A stretch of 57,828 nucleotides of DNA from Alphaproteobacteria bacterium (GCA_016125455.1 WGLS01000014.1:1-57828), one strand, 5' to 3'; positions 45,075-54,027 are shown, counted from the stretch's first letter. Program-made: numbers and translations. The notes: generated by a model not told the origin, from the sequence alone.

Positions 45075-46139
45075 ATGGCCGCGCGGGCGATCGACGCCAC
45101 TGAAGGAACGTCTGACGGCGCAACTGGCGGCGCAACTGGCGGCGCATCGGGAAACGCAACTGGCGGAATCTCGCCCGACGTGCGCCTCGGCTTCGTCTGC
45201 GCCATTTTCGCCTATACGATCTGGGGCGGGTTTCCGCTCTACCTCAAGCTGCTTGACCCGGCGAGCTCCCTTGAAGTCGTCAGTCAACGGATCCTCTGGG
45301 CCGTACCCTTCGGCGCCCTCATCCTGACGCTGCGCAGGCAATGGCGCGAGACCCTTACCGCGGTTCGCACGCGCACCACGCTGCTCTGGCTCGCCGCCTC
45401 GGCCGGCGTCATCTCGCTGAACTGGTTCCTGTATGTGTGGGCGGTCGCCAATGCGCGCGTCCTGGAGGCGAGCCTCGGCTATTACATCAATCCGCTGATG
45501 TTTGTCGCGGTGGGCGTGCTCGTCCTCGGAGAACGGCTCAATCGCGCGCAATGGATCGGCATTGGCTTCGCGACAATGGGCGTCGTTGTGCTGACCGTCG
45601 GCGCGGGCGTCTTTCCGTGGGTCTCGTTTGTCCTCGCCATGTCGTTCGGCGCCTATGGCTATATCCGCAAGCAGACGGCAGTCGGCGCCACGCCAGGCCT
45701 GTTCATCGAGACGATCATCCTCGCGCCGGTCGCAGCGGGCCTCGTCTGGTGGCTCGCTGCGAAGGGCGAGCTCGCATTCGGCGCCCATGGAACGCGCCTC
45801 GACATTCTCCTGATGATGGCGGGACCGATGACGGTCGTGCCGCTGACGCTGTTCGCCCTTGGCGCGCGCCGCCTCCAGCTGACGACGATCGGCCTGCTGC
45901 AGTACATCGGCCCGACGGGCCAGTTCCTGCTCGGTCTTTACTACGGGGAGCGGTTCACGCTCGCTCATGGGATCTGCTTCGGCCTGATCTGGACCGGCCT
46001 CGCCATCACCAGCGTCGACGCCATCCGCCGACAGCGCAAGGGAGCGCGGACAGCCGCCGCCGGCGCAATCCCGGCCTCAGGCGCGCCTGTCGCGCTCAAT
46101 CCGCGCGCAACCGTTTCACCGTCCCGGAAAAATTCATGA
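45075..46139 (+). CDS. rarD: EamA family transporter RarD
   Basis: A 354-residue inner-membrane drug/metabolite transporter of the RarD type, with about ten hydrophobic helices. GFVCAIFAYTIWGGFPLYLK at the N-terminus and LNWFLYVWAVANARVLEASL near 120 are characteristic of RarD (YIWAVN-type motif), as is LLQYIGPTGQFLL near 280. The physiological substrate is unknown. The start is ATG 45075 with GGGAG about 10 nt upstream; the frame is open 14 codons earlier. The N-terminal tail (residues 12-30) is an Ala/Thr/Gly-rich direct repeat. Its 3' end overlaps the convergent thioesterase gene by 44 bases. Confidence 0.92.
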   Translation: MAARAIDATEGTSDGATGGATGGASGNATGGISPDVRLGFVCAIFAYTIWGGFPLYLKLLDPASSLEVVSQRILWAVPFGALILTLRRQWRETLTAVRTRTTLLWLAASAGVISLNWFLYVWAVANARVLEASLGYYINPLMFVAVGVLVLGERLNRAQWIGIGFATMGVVVLTVGAGVFPWVSFVLAMSFGAYGYIRKQTAVGATPGLFIETIILAPVAAGLVWWLAAKGELAFGAHGTRLDILLMMAGPMTVVPLTLFALGARRLQLTTIGLLQYIGPTGQFLLGLYYGERFTLAHGICFGLIWTGLAITSVDAIRRQRKGARTAAAGAIPASGAPVALNPRATVSPSRKNS

Positions 46140-46527
46140 TGACGCGCTCGCCCGCGCGCACGACGCCTCGGGCGAACATCAGCGACCCGGTCGATTTCAG
46201 GGCGTCGCCCTCGGCATAGATGAACTCGCCCGGATGGCCGGGCCCCAGAAATTCCGTGTTCATCGTGACGGTCACGCCGCGAAACGGGCCGACCTTCCGC
46301 CGGCAGATGTCCCACAGCGACATGTCCGCGAGCGTGGCGAGGCAGCCGCCATGGGCGAGCCCGCCAAGGTTCAGATGCCGCTCCTCGACGACGATCCCGA
46401 CGCCGGAGGCCTCCCCTTCGCGAAAATAGTAAGGTCCCGCCGCGCCAGCGAACTTCTCTCGCCAGGGCGTCAGCACCCAGCCCGGGGGAACGACATCCGG
46501 CGTGTCCGGCGATTGCGCATCTGACAT
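46096..46527 (-). CDS. PaaI-family hotdog thioesterase
   Basis: A 143-residue single hotdog-fold protein. LNLGGLAHGGCLATLADMSL is the PaaI/YbgC-type catalytic helix region with HGG and the following acidic residue, and GVTVTMNTEFLGPGHPGEFI forms the core strand pair. Such enzymes hydrolyse acyl-CoA thioesters. The gene converges with rarD and overlaps its end by 44 bases. The substrate is not apparent. The fatty-acid-like genes at 8-11 kb are too distant to suggest linkage. Confidence 0.88.
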   Translation of the reverse strand: MSDAQSPDTPDVVPPGWVLTPWREKFAGAAGPYYFREGEASGVGIVVEERHLNLGGLAHGGCLATLADMSLWDICRRKVGPFRGVTVTMNTEFLGPGHPGEFIYAEGDALKSTGSLMFARGVVRAGERVIMNFSGTVKRLRAD

Positions 46528-46654
46528 GGCCTGGCGTTAGCAGAGCGCGGCCAATGCGTCGACTGTTTCGCCCCAATCCATTGCGGGCCGCCTTCACTTG
46601 CGTCGCCTGCGCCGGAGCGTTGAAATTCCGGGCCGCGCACGGCACCGTCGCATC

Positions 46655-47644
46655 ATGATTGATTTTCCTCACCCCCGCCGCATCGAGGTCGCTTCTCATG
46701 GCGGCGAGACCATCGCCCTTTCCGTGCACGAGGCCGGCGCCGGCGACGGCCATGGCGAGAGTCGCCCGACCGTCGTGCTCGTGCATGGCTGGCCCGAGCT
46801 CGCCTATTCCTGGCGCAATCAGGTAGGGCCGCTGGTCGAGGCGGGCTATCGCGTCCTCGTCCCGGACCTGCGCGGCTTTGGCGCGTCGGACAATCCTAAG
46901 CCGAAAGAGAAGTACACGATCCATCACATGGTCGGCGACCTGAAGGGCCTCCTCGACGCGACGGGCGTCGAAAAGGCCGTCTTCGTCGGCCATGACTGGG
47001 GCGGCTTCCTCGTCTGGCCGATGGCGGTTCTGAACCCCGACCGCGTCGCCGGCGTCATCGGCGTGTGCACGCCCCACAAGGCGCCGCCGCCGGTGGAGCC
47101 CCTGAAGATCCTCGAAAAGCGGTTCACGGCGAACCATTATTTCATCCGCTTCCAGGAGCCGGGCGCGCCGGAAGCCCTCTTTACGGGGCATGAGGAGAAG
47201 TTCTTCCGGATGATGTTCCGCCGCCCGGCGCCGCGGGCGATCTGGGAAAAGCTCATCCCCGGCATCTACGATATTTTCACCGTGTTCGGACGGTTCAATG
47301 ATTCCGATGATTCGAAGCTCGTGATCTCCCGCGAGCATCTTCAGGTGTACGTCGACGCCTATCAACGCTCCGGCTTCCACGGCGGCGTCAATCTCTACCG
47401 CAATGTCGACGGCAATTATCACCTGATGAAGGACGTCGACCACACGGTGCGGGCGCCCGCCTTCATGATCTCCGCCGAACTCGACATCTTCCTGCCGCCG
47501 GAGACGACCGAGGGCATGGAGGAAATCGTGCCCAATCTCGACCGCGCGCTCATCAAGGACTGCGGCCACTGGGTGATGTGGGAGAAGCCGGAAGAACTCA
47601 ATGCGCTGATGATCCGTTGGCTGAAGGAAAACTGGCCGGCGTAG
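46655..47644 (+). CDS. Alpha/beta hydrolase, epoxide hydrolase-like
   Basis: A 329-residue epoxide hydrolase-type alpha/beta hydrolase. The HGWP oxyanion motif is at 44-47, and the nucleophile is Asp114 in FVGHDWGG rather than serine, as expected for epoxide hydrolases or haloalkane dehalogenases. The cap domain has the lid tyrosine region (YFIRFQEPG), and the catalytic histidine is in DCGHWVMWEKPEE near 306. This supports hydrolysis of an epoxide to a diol. ATG 46655 is used because the 19 codons upstream resemble no family N-terminus; no clear ribosome site is seen. Confidence 0.9.
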   Translation: MIDFPHPRRIEVASHGGETIALSVHEAGAGDGHGESRPTVVLVHGWPELAYSWRNQVGPLVEAGYRVLVPDLRGFGASDNPKPKEKYTIHHMVGDLKGLLDATGVEKAVFVGHDWGGFLVWPMAVLNPDRVAGVIGVCTPHKAPPPVEPLKILEKRFTANHYFIRFQEPGAPEALFTGHEEKFFRMMFRRPAPRAIWEKLIPGIYDIFTVFGRFNDSDDSKLVISREHLQVYVDAYQRSGFHGGVNLYRNVDGNYHLMKDVDHTVRAPAFMISAELDIFLPPETTEGMEEIVPNLDRALIKDCGHWVMWEKPEELNALMIRWLKENWPA

Positions 47645-47650
47645 TCGGAC

Positions 47651-48208
47651 TTATTCCCGATGATGCTCGAAGGTCGCACGCACGTTCGCCAGCGAAATGA
47701 ACACGCGCTCCGGGTTCTGAGCGTCTCCTGGAGGCTTAAAGCCGAGGTCTTCGTAGAAGTACCAGCGGCGTTCGAAGTGTTCGTCCTTGAGCACGTCTAG
47801 GACGATGGCCGCAGCCCCCATCTGATCGGCGATCCCAAGGCAGCGCCGCATGGCGTCAACGACAAGGGCGGTCCCGAGTCCCTTGCCCTGCATGTCCTCG
47901 CGCACTGCAACCGCTCTGATGTAGATGACCGGGATATCGGGAACTCCGGCGCTTTGCCATTTCTTGGGACCGAGATCGGCTCGGACGACCATTGCGCCCA
48001 GAGTATAGAAGCCAAGCACTGCGGGATCTTCGCCTGCCGTGGCGATCCACGCAGCGACCATTCCGTTCCTGATCTGGTCCGAGAGCGACGACTTCAGGAA
48101 GTTGTCGATGGGGCCGAAACCACAAGAGAAGGCGCTGCGGTCATGCAGCGCCTTGTCGAATTTTGCGATCGTCAGAGCGGCCGCGTCCGTCGAAGTCTCA
48201 GCCGGCAT
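47651..48208 (-). CDS. tacT: GNAT acetyltransferase toxin, TacT family
   Basis: A 185-residue GNAT protein of the TacT/AtaT type, toxins that acetylate aminoacyl-tRNA and block translation. Characteristic features are SAFSCGFGPIDNFLKSSLSD near the N-terminus, LGFYTLGAMVV, the acetyl-CoA loop VREDMQGKGLGTALV, and the final YFYEDLGFKP with the catalytic tyrosine. It overlaps the upstream DUF1778 antitoxin gene by 11 nt, the standard order and coupling for this module. It seems intact. The epoxide hydrolase gene ends 6 bases from its stop on the other strand. Confidence 0.9.
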   Translation of the reverse strand: MPAETSTDAAALTIAKFDKALHDRSAFSCGFGPIDNFLKSSLSDQIRNGMVAAWIATAGEDPAVLGFYTLGAMVVRADLGPKKWQSAGVPDIPVIYIRAVAVREDMQGKGLGTALVVDAMRRCLGIADQMGAAAIVLDVLKDEHFERRWYFYEDLGFKPPGDAQNPERVFISLANVRATFEHHRE

Positions 48209-48506
48209 CCTTCAGGAGGCCCTTCGACGCTTCTGCGGCACGAGCCAACCCGGGCACGACCTGACCGGGCGCCTCGACGGCTGCCTTGAACGCATCGAAC
48301 GCCTCGACAGGCAAGATTGAGAGGGAAACACGTTGCTCAATCTCCTGCGCCCGCAGAAGAGCCGCCTGACGGATGAAATCGGCTTCCTGCAGGCCGCATG
48401 CAGCGGCAGCGGCCTTGATGCGCTCTTCATCTGCTCGGTGCATGCGCAATTCCTTGCGCGCCTCCATCTTGCCCGGGGTCGGGCTTGCAGTCTCGATGGC
48501 GAACAT
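48198..48506 (-). CDS. tacA: DUF1778 antitoxin, TacA family
   Basis: A 102-residue antitoxin. The N-terminal ribbon-helix-helix DNA-binding part (RKELRMHRADEERIKAAAAA followed by CGLQEADFIRQAAL) is that of the DUF1778 family. The C-terminal helices (VEAFDAFKAAVEAPG) should wrap and neutralise the GNAT toxin. AAGGAGG at 48513-48519 stands 6 nt before the ATG. A perfect palindrome 25-47 nt upstream of the start is the likely autoregulatory operator. The N-terminus is about ten residues longer than in typical relatives. Confidence 0.88.
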   Translation of the reverse strand: MFAIETASPTPGKMEARKELRMHRADEERIKAAAAACGLQEADFIRQAALLRAQEIEQRVSLSILPVEAFDAFKAAVEAPGQVVPGLARAAEASKGLLKDAG

Positions 48507-48530
48507 GGTCGGCCTCCTTCAGTGGCATTT

Positions 48531-48553
48531 ATGTACGGTAAAACGCCGTACAT
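48531..48553 (-). promoter_or_regulatory. Palindromic operator of the tacAT operon
   Basis: ATGTACGG (48531-48538) and CCGTACAT (48546-48553) form a perfect inverted repeat with a 7-base spacer, between the promoter region and the tacA ribosome site. Ribbon-helix-helix antitoxins of this class repress their own operon through such sites, so this is the expected target of TacA. Confidence 0.7.
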
Positions 48554-48586
48554 GTCAATGGCTATGGCCAGGCCGCGCGCCCGCCC

Positions 48587-49072
48587 CTACTCATCCCCTG
48601 CGCCGATAAAGATGCCGATGAGGGTGATCATCGCGCCGTAGCGGAACGCGCTATCAAGGGCGGCGTCGCGCCAGACGTCGGAGCGCCAGAGCTGGAACCA
48701 GGTCTCAGCGATGACGATCCAGCCGGCGAACAGCATGAACATCAAGAGCCCGCACCCGGCGACAGCGAGCCGCTTCGCCGTGGCGAAGGACGCAGGTCCG
48801 GCCCTTATCGCCGCGGCCATGCGGACGCCGCCAGCGAGGCAAAGTGCGCCGCCGGCGATCTTCAGGCTGACAATAAAGATCGCGCCCAGCGTTATGACGA
48901 CCGGGTTCGTCGTCGCCCGCCAGGAATCGGCGATTGGCTCGAACATCGTCATCGACGTCGCCGCCGCCACCGCGCCCGTCGTGCCGCCCCAGTCGGACAG
49001 GTTTGACGCAGCGCCCGTGAAGCCCCACGCCGCGACCGACAGGGCAAGAATGATTTTCGTGATCTTCAGCAT
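48587..49072 (-). CDS. DUF2165 family integral membrane protein
   Basis: A 161-residue membrane protein of unknown function. The DUF2165 pattern is visible: an N-terminal helix, NLSDWGGTTGAVAAATSMTM, an external loop with SWRATTNPVVITLGAIFIVS, LCLAGGVRMAAAI, then a helix ending VIAETWFQLWRSDVW and a final helix ending in an acidic tail. Four membrane helices are expected. AGAGAGG lies 3 nt before the ATG. It is 33 bases downstream of the serine-hydrolase gene on the same strand and may be co-transcribed with it. Confidence 0.82.
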   Translation of the reverse strand: MLKITKIILALSVAAWGFTGAASNLSDWGGTTGAVAAATSMTMFEPIADSWRATTNPVVITLGAIFIVSLKIAGGALCLAGGVRMAAAIRAGPASFATAKRLAVAGCGLLMFMLFAGWIVIAETWFQLWRSDVWRDAALDSAFRYGAMITLIGIFIGAGDE

Positions 49073-49105
49073 AGGCCTCTCTCCAATCGAAATCGCCGCA
49101 TGACG

Positions 49106-50227
49106 TCACAAGCCCTCATAGAGCGCGTCGAGCAAACGCACCGCGCGCGGATCGCCGACAAGGTGTTCGGACATCTTGTTCATCACATAAGCGGCCGTCA
49201 GGCCCCGCGCCGGGTCGATGACGACGCACGATCCGCCGAAGCCGGCATGGCCATAGGCGGTCTCGCTGGGACCGAAATGACCCTGATTGTTGCGCATCAG
49301 GCCCGCCGCCCACTGAAGATCGAACGGCAGGACGAGATCGCGTCCCTCGATCCGGATACGGAGCGCCGCCTCGACGATTTCCGGCGGCAGGGCGCCCTCG
49401 ACCTCGTCGCTCGCGAGCGGCTGCAGGATCGCCGCGAGGGCGTCGGCCGTGGCGTGCATGTTGGAGGCGGGCAGCTCCGCCGCCATCCACGCTTCCCGGC
49501 TGACCCGCGCCGGCGACGACCAGGGCTTCAGGAACGCCGCGCGCTTGTGCTCGTTCATCGCCCCGAGGTCGGGCGCGCGCGGCGGCTTCGGCATATAGGC
49601 GGCGCGCGCCGCGACGCCTTCCCCAATGCCGCAATGGACCTCGACGCCTGCCGCCTCGAAATAATCCTTCCGCAATGTTTCCCCGATGGTGCGACCGGTC
49701 GCGCGCCGGTGCGCCTCGCCGACGATGAAGCCATACGTCTGTGGGTGATAGCCGCTAGCGCTTCGCGGCGGCCACATTGGCGCCATGGCGGCGAGCCGGC
49801 CGCAAATCGCGTCCCAGTCGAGCCAGTCCTCGGGCGGCATCTCCTCGGTGAACCCGGCGAGACCCGCCTGGTGGGACATTGCCTCGGCGAGGACAACCGC
49901 CCCTTTGCCGCCCGCCGCGAATTCCGGCCAGACCTCAGCGACCGGCGCCTCGTAGTCGAGCTGGCCTTCCGCGACCGCTCGGGCGACCAGCAGCGCGCAG
50001 ACCGCCTTGCCCGAAGAATAGATGCCGGCAAGCGTGGCCTCGTCCCATGGCCGCTCTCGGGCCTTGTCCGACCAGCCGCCGAACACGTCGACGATTTTCT
50101 CGCCATGGGCGTATGCGACGAATCGCGCGCCAAGCTCCAGCCCGTCGGCGAAGTTCGCGTCCAACGCTTTCCGGACGCCAGCGAACCGGCGGGCCGATCT
50201 TTCGGTGACAGGGACGCTCGCCGTCAT
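49106..50227 (-). CDS. Beta-lactamase-fold serine hydrolase, EstB-like
   Basis: A 373-residue member of the class C beta-lactamase/penicillin-binding-protein fold, more similar to EstB-type carboxylesterases than to true beta-lactamases. The SxxK motif is in IYSSGKAVCALL (near residue 72), a tyrosine motif is in SGYHPQTYGFIVGE near 160, and the third motif is GHAGFGGS near 325. There is no export signal, so it is likely cytoplasmic and should not be reported as a resistance gene. The ATG at 50227 overlaps the stop of the upstream isomerase gene by 4 nt, indicating a coupled pair. Confidence 0.88.
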   Translation of the reverse strand: MTASVPVTERSARRFAGVRKALDANFADGLELGARFVAYAHGEKIVDVFGGWSDKARERPWDEATLAGIYSSGKAVCALLVARAVAEGQLDYEAPVAEVWPEFAAGGKGAVVLAEAMSHQAGLAGFTEEMPPEDWLDWDAICGRLAAMAPMWPPRSASGYHPQTYGFIVGEAHRRATGRTIGETLRKDYFEAAGVEVHCGIGEGVAARAAYMPKPPRAPDLGAMNEHKRAAFLKPWSSPARVSREAWMAAELPASNMHATADALAAILQPLASDEVEGALPPEIVEAALRIRIEGRDLVLPFDLQWAAGLMRNNQGHFGPSETAYGHAGFGGSCVVIDPARGLTAAYVMNKMSEHLVGDPRAVRLLDALYEGL

Positions 50228-50907
50228 TGCTGGCCCTGTTGCTGCTGGCTCTGGCGTTGACCGTCGCCGGCCTGCTGGAGCCGCCATTCGAGGCTGTCGA
50301 GACGGTCCTGGCCAAAGAACGGTTCATCGTTCAGCACCATTAGCGGCACGCCCCAGTGGTGCGCCATCTGCGCCGCCTCATTCCGGCGGATCGTTGCGTC
50401 GACCGTCCCACGGTTGGCGTCGGCCCACGCCTGAAGCGCCTTGACGTCAAACCCCGCTTCAGCCCCCGCATTCGCCAGCACCTCGCCTTGGTGCCAGTCC
50501 TCGACGCCTGTCCAGACCGGCCGCGCCAGCGCCCGGGCAAGGTCGAGGCCCCTGCCCGCCGAGAGTTCGGCGGCAAGGCCGAGGTCCATCAGCCGATGGA
50601 TATAGGGCTGGTCCTTCGCGACCTCGCCGGTGTTGAAGTCCATGACGATCGGGTCCGGACGCGGCGAGGCGACCGGCACGCCGAGGCGCTGGCCCTCGCG
50701 GAAAACGTCCTTCAGCAGGTAAGGCAACCATTGCGGCCGGTTGCGCTTGAAAAACCCGTCTTCACGCAGGGCGAGCGGCCGCACAAAGCGCATCGCCATC
50801 TTCACGCCATAGCGCGCCTCGATCGCCGCAAGCCGGTCAGCGGCGAGCCACGAATAGGGGCTACGAAAGGACCAGTAGACGTCGATCATCGTCGCAGGTT
50901 CGGCCAT
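50224..50907 (-). CDS. DsbA-like 2-hydroxychromene-2-carboxylate isomerase family protein
   Basis: A thioredoxin-fold, glutathione-S-transferase kappa/HCCA isomerase-type protein of 227 residues. MIDVYWSFRSPYSWLAADRL carries the family motif in which serine replaces the CxxC of DsbA, so it is not a disulfide oxidase. Near the end, WGVPLMVLNDEPFFGQDRLD has the cis-proline loop. HCCA isomerase acts with glutathione in naphthalene breakdown, but homologues occur widely with unknown substrates. I choose ATG 50907; the frame is open 39 codons upstream, with another ATG at 50976. The C-terminus ends in a Gln-rich tail. It is coupled to the serine-hydrolase gene. Confidence 0.85.
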   Translation of the reverse strand: MAEPATMIDVYWSFRSPYSWLAADRLAAIEARYGVKMAMRFVRPLALREDGFFKRNRPQWLPYLLKDVFREGQRLGVPVASPRPDPIVMDFNTGEVAKDQPYIHRLMDLGLAAELSAGRGLDLARALARPVWTGVEDWHQGEVLANAGAEAGFDVKALQAWADANRGTVDATIRRNEAAQMAHHWGVPLMVLNDEPFFGQDRLDSLEWRLQQAGDGQRQSQQQQGQQ

Positions 50908-51123
50908 CGTCAGCACGTCTCCATCCGGCGCAGCGGCTCCTTCGAAGATGCCGCTGCGGCTTGAGTTCGCCACCATAAGCGGGCCGCGACGGTGTTCGAT
51001 AGATTTTCCCGGGAATGGCCTCAACCCCGCGCAGCAACTGGCGTTCAGCTGTTCGATGGATTTATTTGCAGGCGAGCGACGCGCCGGTTGTTCGCCTCAC
51101 GCGGGCGACGCGCGCCACAACGA

Positions 51124-51156
51124 AAACGGCCGCCTCTTCCGAAGGGGCGGCCGTTT
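51124..51156 (-). terminator. Terminator of the petABC operon
   Basis: A perfect 11-base stem (AAACGGCCGCC and GGCGGCCGTTT) with a self-complementary interior (CTTC/GAAG) lies 27 bases after the petC stop. On the minus strand it is followed by TTTTCG, as expected for an intrinsic terminator separating pet from the isomerase gene. Confidence 0.8.
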
Positions 51157-51182
51157 GTTCCGCGGAACCTGCAAGAGGTACC

Positions 51183-52109
51183 CTAGTGGTCGACCTTGGA
51201 CCAGATCTCGCGATAGGAGGCATAGAGAAGGCCGCACAGCACGACGAGGTAGATGACCGTCATCACGCCAAGCTTCTTGCGCTCTTCGAGCTTCGGCTCT
51301 GACGCCCACGTCAGAAACTCGACGACGTCCTTGGCGTACTGTTCTATGGTCTCCGGCATTTCTTCGTCGGCATAGTCGACCATGCCGTCATAAAGCGGCT
51401 GGGACATGGCGAATACGCCGCCCGGCGGCACCTCGACGCCTTCGAGCGGATGGCCTTCTGCGTCCTTGTACTCGGGCTTGAGGTACTGGCTCATGTCGCC
51501 CGGATAGTACTCGTTGTAGTACTGGCCGGCCGGGATCTCCACGCTTGCCGGCGGCTCGGCGTAACCCTGCATCAGCGAATAGATGTACGCCGCGCCATGG
51601 TGGCGCGCCTTTACGAGAAGCGACATGTCCGGCGGCAACGCGCCGTTATTGGCCAGCCGCGCGATCTGTTCGTTCGGGTACGGACGGGGGAACGGGTCGG
51701 ACGGCACGCCCGGGCGGTCGAACATGTCGCCATAATCGTCCGGACCGTCCTGAACCTGATACTCCGCGGCGATCGCCTTGACGATCGGGTTATCGTTGGG
51801 GTTCGAACAATTCGTCGTTTCCGGCACGCCATCAGGGCATTCGTCCAGATAGAACGGCGCGCCTTTCTGGCCAAGGTTCCGGAACGACAGCTGCTTCATC
51901 GAGTGGCAGCTGGAACAGATAGTCCGATAAACCTGATAGCCGCGCTGCAGGGCTTCCTTGTCATAGTGGCCGGTGACGCCTTCAAAGCCGAAATGCGGAT
52001 GCATCAGCTCCTTGGCGCCGCCGCCAGCGGCTTCGGCCGTGGACGCCAGGCTGGCGAGGGAGATGGCGGCGGCGACGAGCGTCGCGGACGCGCGAGTCGA
52101 ACGTATCAT
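51183..52109 (-). CDS. petC: Cytochrome c1 of the bc1 complex
   Basis: Cytochrome c1 accepts electrons from the Rieske centre and passes them to cytochrome c. The signal peptide covers about residues 1-28 (ending STAEA), the heme c site is Cys65-Ser-Ser-Cys68-His69, the distal methionine lies in GGVFAMSQPLYDGM, and the C-terminal anchor helix is VMTVIYLVVLCGLLYASYRE. An extra cysteine pair (DECPDG, TNCSNP) is typical of alphaproteobacterial c1. I choose ATG 52109 since GGAG is 11 nt upstream but only 2 nt before the alternative GTG 52118. It is last in petABC, 20 bases after petB. Confidence 0.96.
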   Translation of the reverse strand: MIRSTRASATLVAAAISLASLASTAEAAGGGAKELMHPHFGFEGVTGHYDKEALQRGYQVYRTICSSCHSMKQLSFRNLGQKGAPFYLDECPDGVPETTNCSNPNDNPIVKAIAAEYQVQDGPDDYGDMFDRPGVPSDPFPRPYPNEQIARLANNGALPPDMSLLVKARHHGAAYIYSLMQGYAEPPASVEIPAGQYYNEYYPGDMSQYLKPEYKDAEGHPLEGVEVPPGGVFAMSQPLYDGMVDYADEEMPETIEQYAKDVVEFLTWASEPKLEERKKLGVMTVIYLVVLCGLLYASYREIWSKVDH

Positions 52110-52129
52110 GACGGTCACGTCTCCGTTTC

Positions 52130-53398
52130 TTATTCAGCCGGCTGAGCGGCGGCGCCGCCGATGGTCGTCGTCGCATGCGCCTTGGTGATCGATTCGGAAA
52201 TCGACTTCGGCATCGCCCTCGGCGTTTCCATCACCCCAAGCAGGGGCAGGATGATAAGGAAAAAGGCGAAGTAATAGGCAGTCGCGATCCGGGCCCAGAG
52301 AACGTAAACGCCCTCCGCCGGCTGCCCGCCGAGCCAGCCGAGCGCTAGGCAGACCACCACGAACACGGCGAACCAGAGCTTCGCGATCGGCCGATAGCGC
52401 ATGGACCGGACCTTCGACGTATCGAGCCAGGGCAGGACGAACAGGACGAGGATCGATCCGAACATCAGGACGACGCCGCCGAGCTTGTCCGGGACCGCGC
52501 GGAGGATCGCGTAGAACGCCAGGAAGTACCATTCAGGCACGATATGCGCCGGCGTCGAGAGCGGATTCGCCTCGATATAGTTGTCCGGGTGGCCGAGAGC
52601 GTTCGGCATGAAAAACACGAACGCGGCGAACATCAGCATGAAGACGGCGATCGCGAACCCGTCCTTCACCGTGTAATACGGGTGAAACGGCACGGTATCC
52701 TTCTTCACGTCCTTCACTTCGACGCCGGTCGGATTGTTGTTGCCCGGCACGTGCAGCGCCCAGATGTGAAGGACGACCACGCCGGCAATGGCGAACGGCA
52801 GCAGATAGTGGAGCGAGAAGAACCGGTTCAGCGTCGCATTATCGACGGAGAAGCCGCCCCACAGCCAGGTGCGGATGCTTTCGCCAACAAGCGGGATGGC
52901 GCTGAACAGGTTGGTAATCACCGTCGCGCCCCAGAATGACATCTGGCCCCAGGGGAGCACGTATCCCATGAACGCCGTCGCCATCATCAGCAGGAAGATG
53001 ACCACGCCAAGGATCCAGAGCATCTCGCGCGGTTCCTTGTAGGAGCCGTAATAAAGCCCGCGGAACATATGGATGTAGACCGCGATGAAGAACATCGACG
53101 CGCCGTTCGCATGGACGTAGCGCATCAGCCAGCCATAGTTCACGTCGCGCATGATGTGCTCGACGCTGTCGAAGGCGAAGTCCTTGTGCGGCGTGTAGTG
53201 CATGGCGAGGATGACGCCGGTCAGAATCTGCACCACGAGGCAGATCGCAAGAATGCCGCCGAACGTGTACCAGTAGTTCAGGTTTTTCGGCGTCGGAAAA
53301 TCAACGAACGAGTCGTAGGCCAGACGCACGACCGGCAGTCGCTTGTCCAGCCACTTTTCAATGCCCGTCTGCGGGTCATACGTGGACTGATGGCTCAT
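52130..53398 (-). CDS. petB: Cytochrome b of the bc1 complex
   Basis: This 422-residue membrane protein carries the two b hemes and both quinone sites. Eight helices are visible. Heme histidines occur in [20 protein letters not shown] and in [20 protein letters not shown]. The quinol-oxidation site motif is [14 protein letters not shown]. The C-terminus extends about 25 residues beyond the last helix, as in relatives. It lies between petA (14-nt gap) and petC (20-nt gap). Confidence 0.98.
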   Translation of the reverse strand: MSHQSTYDPQTGIEKWLDKRLPVVRLAYDSFVDFPTPKNLNYWYTFGGILAICLVVQILTGVILAMHYTPHKDFAFDSVEHIMRDVNYGWLMRYVHANGASMFFIAVYIHMFRGLYYGSYKEPREMLWILGVVIFLLMMATAFMGYVLPWGQMSFWGATVITNLFSAIPLVGESIRTWLWGGFSVDNATLNRFFSLHYLLPFAIAGVVVLHIWALHVPGNNNPTGVEVKDVKKDTVPFHPYYTVKDGFAIAVFMLMFAAFVFFMPNALGHPDNYIEANPLSTPAHIVPEWYFLAFYAILRAVPDKLGGVVLMFGSILVLFVLPWLDTSKVRSMRYRPIAKLWFAVFVVVCLALGWLGGQPAEGVYVLWARIATAYYFAFFLIILPLLGVMETPRAMPKSISESITKAHATTTIGGAAAQPAE

Positions 53399-53412
53399 CT
53401 CGACCCTTCTCC

Positions 53413-54027
53413 TTAGCCGATCTTGATTTTTGCGTCGGACAGAAACTGATACGGCGGCACGGCGAGGTTTTCCGGCGCCGGGCCTTTCCGGATGCGCCCC
53501 GAGGTGTCGTAGTGCGAACCGTGGCAGGGGCAGAACCAGCCGTCATAGTCGCCGCGCACTTCGCCCTGGGCCGTGCCGAGCGGAATGCAGCCAAGGTGCG
53601 TGCACACGCCGACCACGACCAGCCATTCCGGTCGCGCTTCGCCGTCCGACGCCTTCACGCGATTGCCGTCGGTCGCATCGTCCGAGCCGGAGAGATTGTC
53701 GTTGCGGGCCTTGGCGTCGCGCAGCTGGCCGAGGGAAACGGCGGCGGCTTCCTCGATTTCCTTTTCGGTCCGGCGGCGGATGAACACCGGTTTGCCCTGC
53801 CACATCACTTTGATCGCCTGGCCGACCTCGATCGCCGAGAGGTCGACTTCCTTGGTCGCGAGCGCGAGAACGTTCGCCGCAGGGTTCATTTGGTGGACGA
53901 GCGGGATAACCACCGCCGCCGCGCCGACCGCTGCGACGGACCCTGACATCAGGTGGATGAAATCGCGCCGGGTCGGCTGCTCGTCGCCGGACCCCTGGCC
54001 GATATCGGATTCGCTGGTTGCGCTCAT
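53413..54027 (-). CDS. petA: Rieske iron-sulfur subunit of the bc1 complex
   Basis: A 204-residue protein bringing the [2Fe-2S] cluster to cytochrome c1. A twin-arginine signal-anchor ([20 protein letters not shown]) spans residues 19-45. Cluster ligands are Cys142 and His144 (VCTHLGC) and Cys166 and His169 (CPCHG), with the stabilising disulfide Cys147-Cys168. The hydrophilic insertion at about 105-133 is usual in alphaproteobacterial Rieske proteins. AGGGAAG lies about 5 nt before the ATG. It is first in the pet operon and divergent from trmL. Confidence 0.97.
   Translation of the reverse strand: MSATSESDIGQGSGDEQPTRRDFIHLMSGSVAAVGAAAVVIPLVHQMNPAANVLALATKEVDLSAIEVGQAIKVMWQGKPVFIRRRTEKEIEEAAAVSLGQLRDAKARNDNLSGSDDATDGNRVKASDGEARPEWLVVVGVCTHLGCIPLGTAQGEVRGDYDGWFCPCHGSHYDTSGRIRKGPAPENLAVPPYQFLSDAKIKIG

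Noticed and set aside
45110-45175. CRISPR-like or regulatory direct repeat in the rarD start
   Set aside because: The short GCAACTGGCGGC repeats are in frame and encode a low-complexity N-terminal tail; no spacers.
43785-45968. Minus-strand open frame of 727 codons opposite asd and rarD
   Set aside because: Arg/Asp/His-rich composition with no domain, antisense to two intact enzymes; a typical shadow in GC-rich DNA.
45965-47569. Minus-strand open frame of 534 codons
   Set aside because: Runs antisense through the epoxide hydrolase and out of frame through the thioesterase gene, both well supported.
49106-50227. Antibiotic resistance beta-lactamase
   Set aside because: No signal peptide, and motif context fits EstB-type esterases; resistance cannot be inferred.
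49100-50260. Plus-strand open frame of 386 codons
   Set aside because: Antisense of the EstB-like hydrolase, which has its catalytic motifs and a coupled start.
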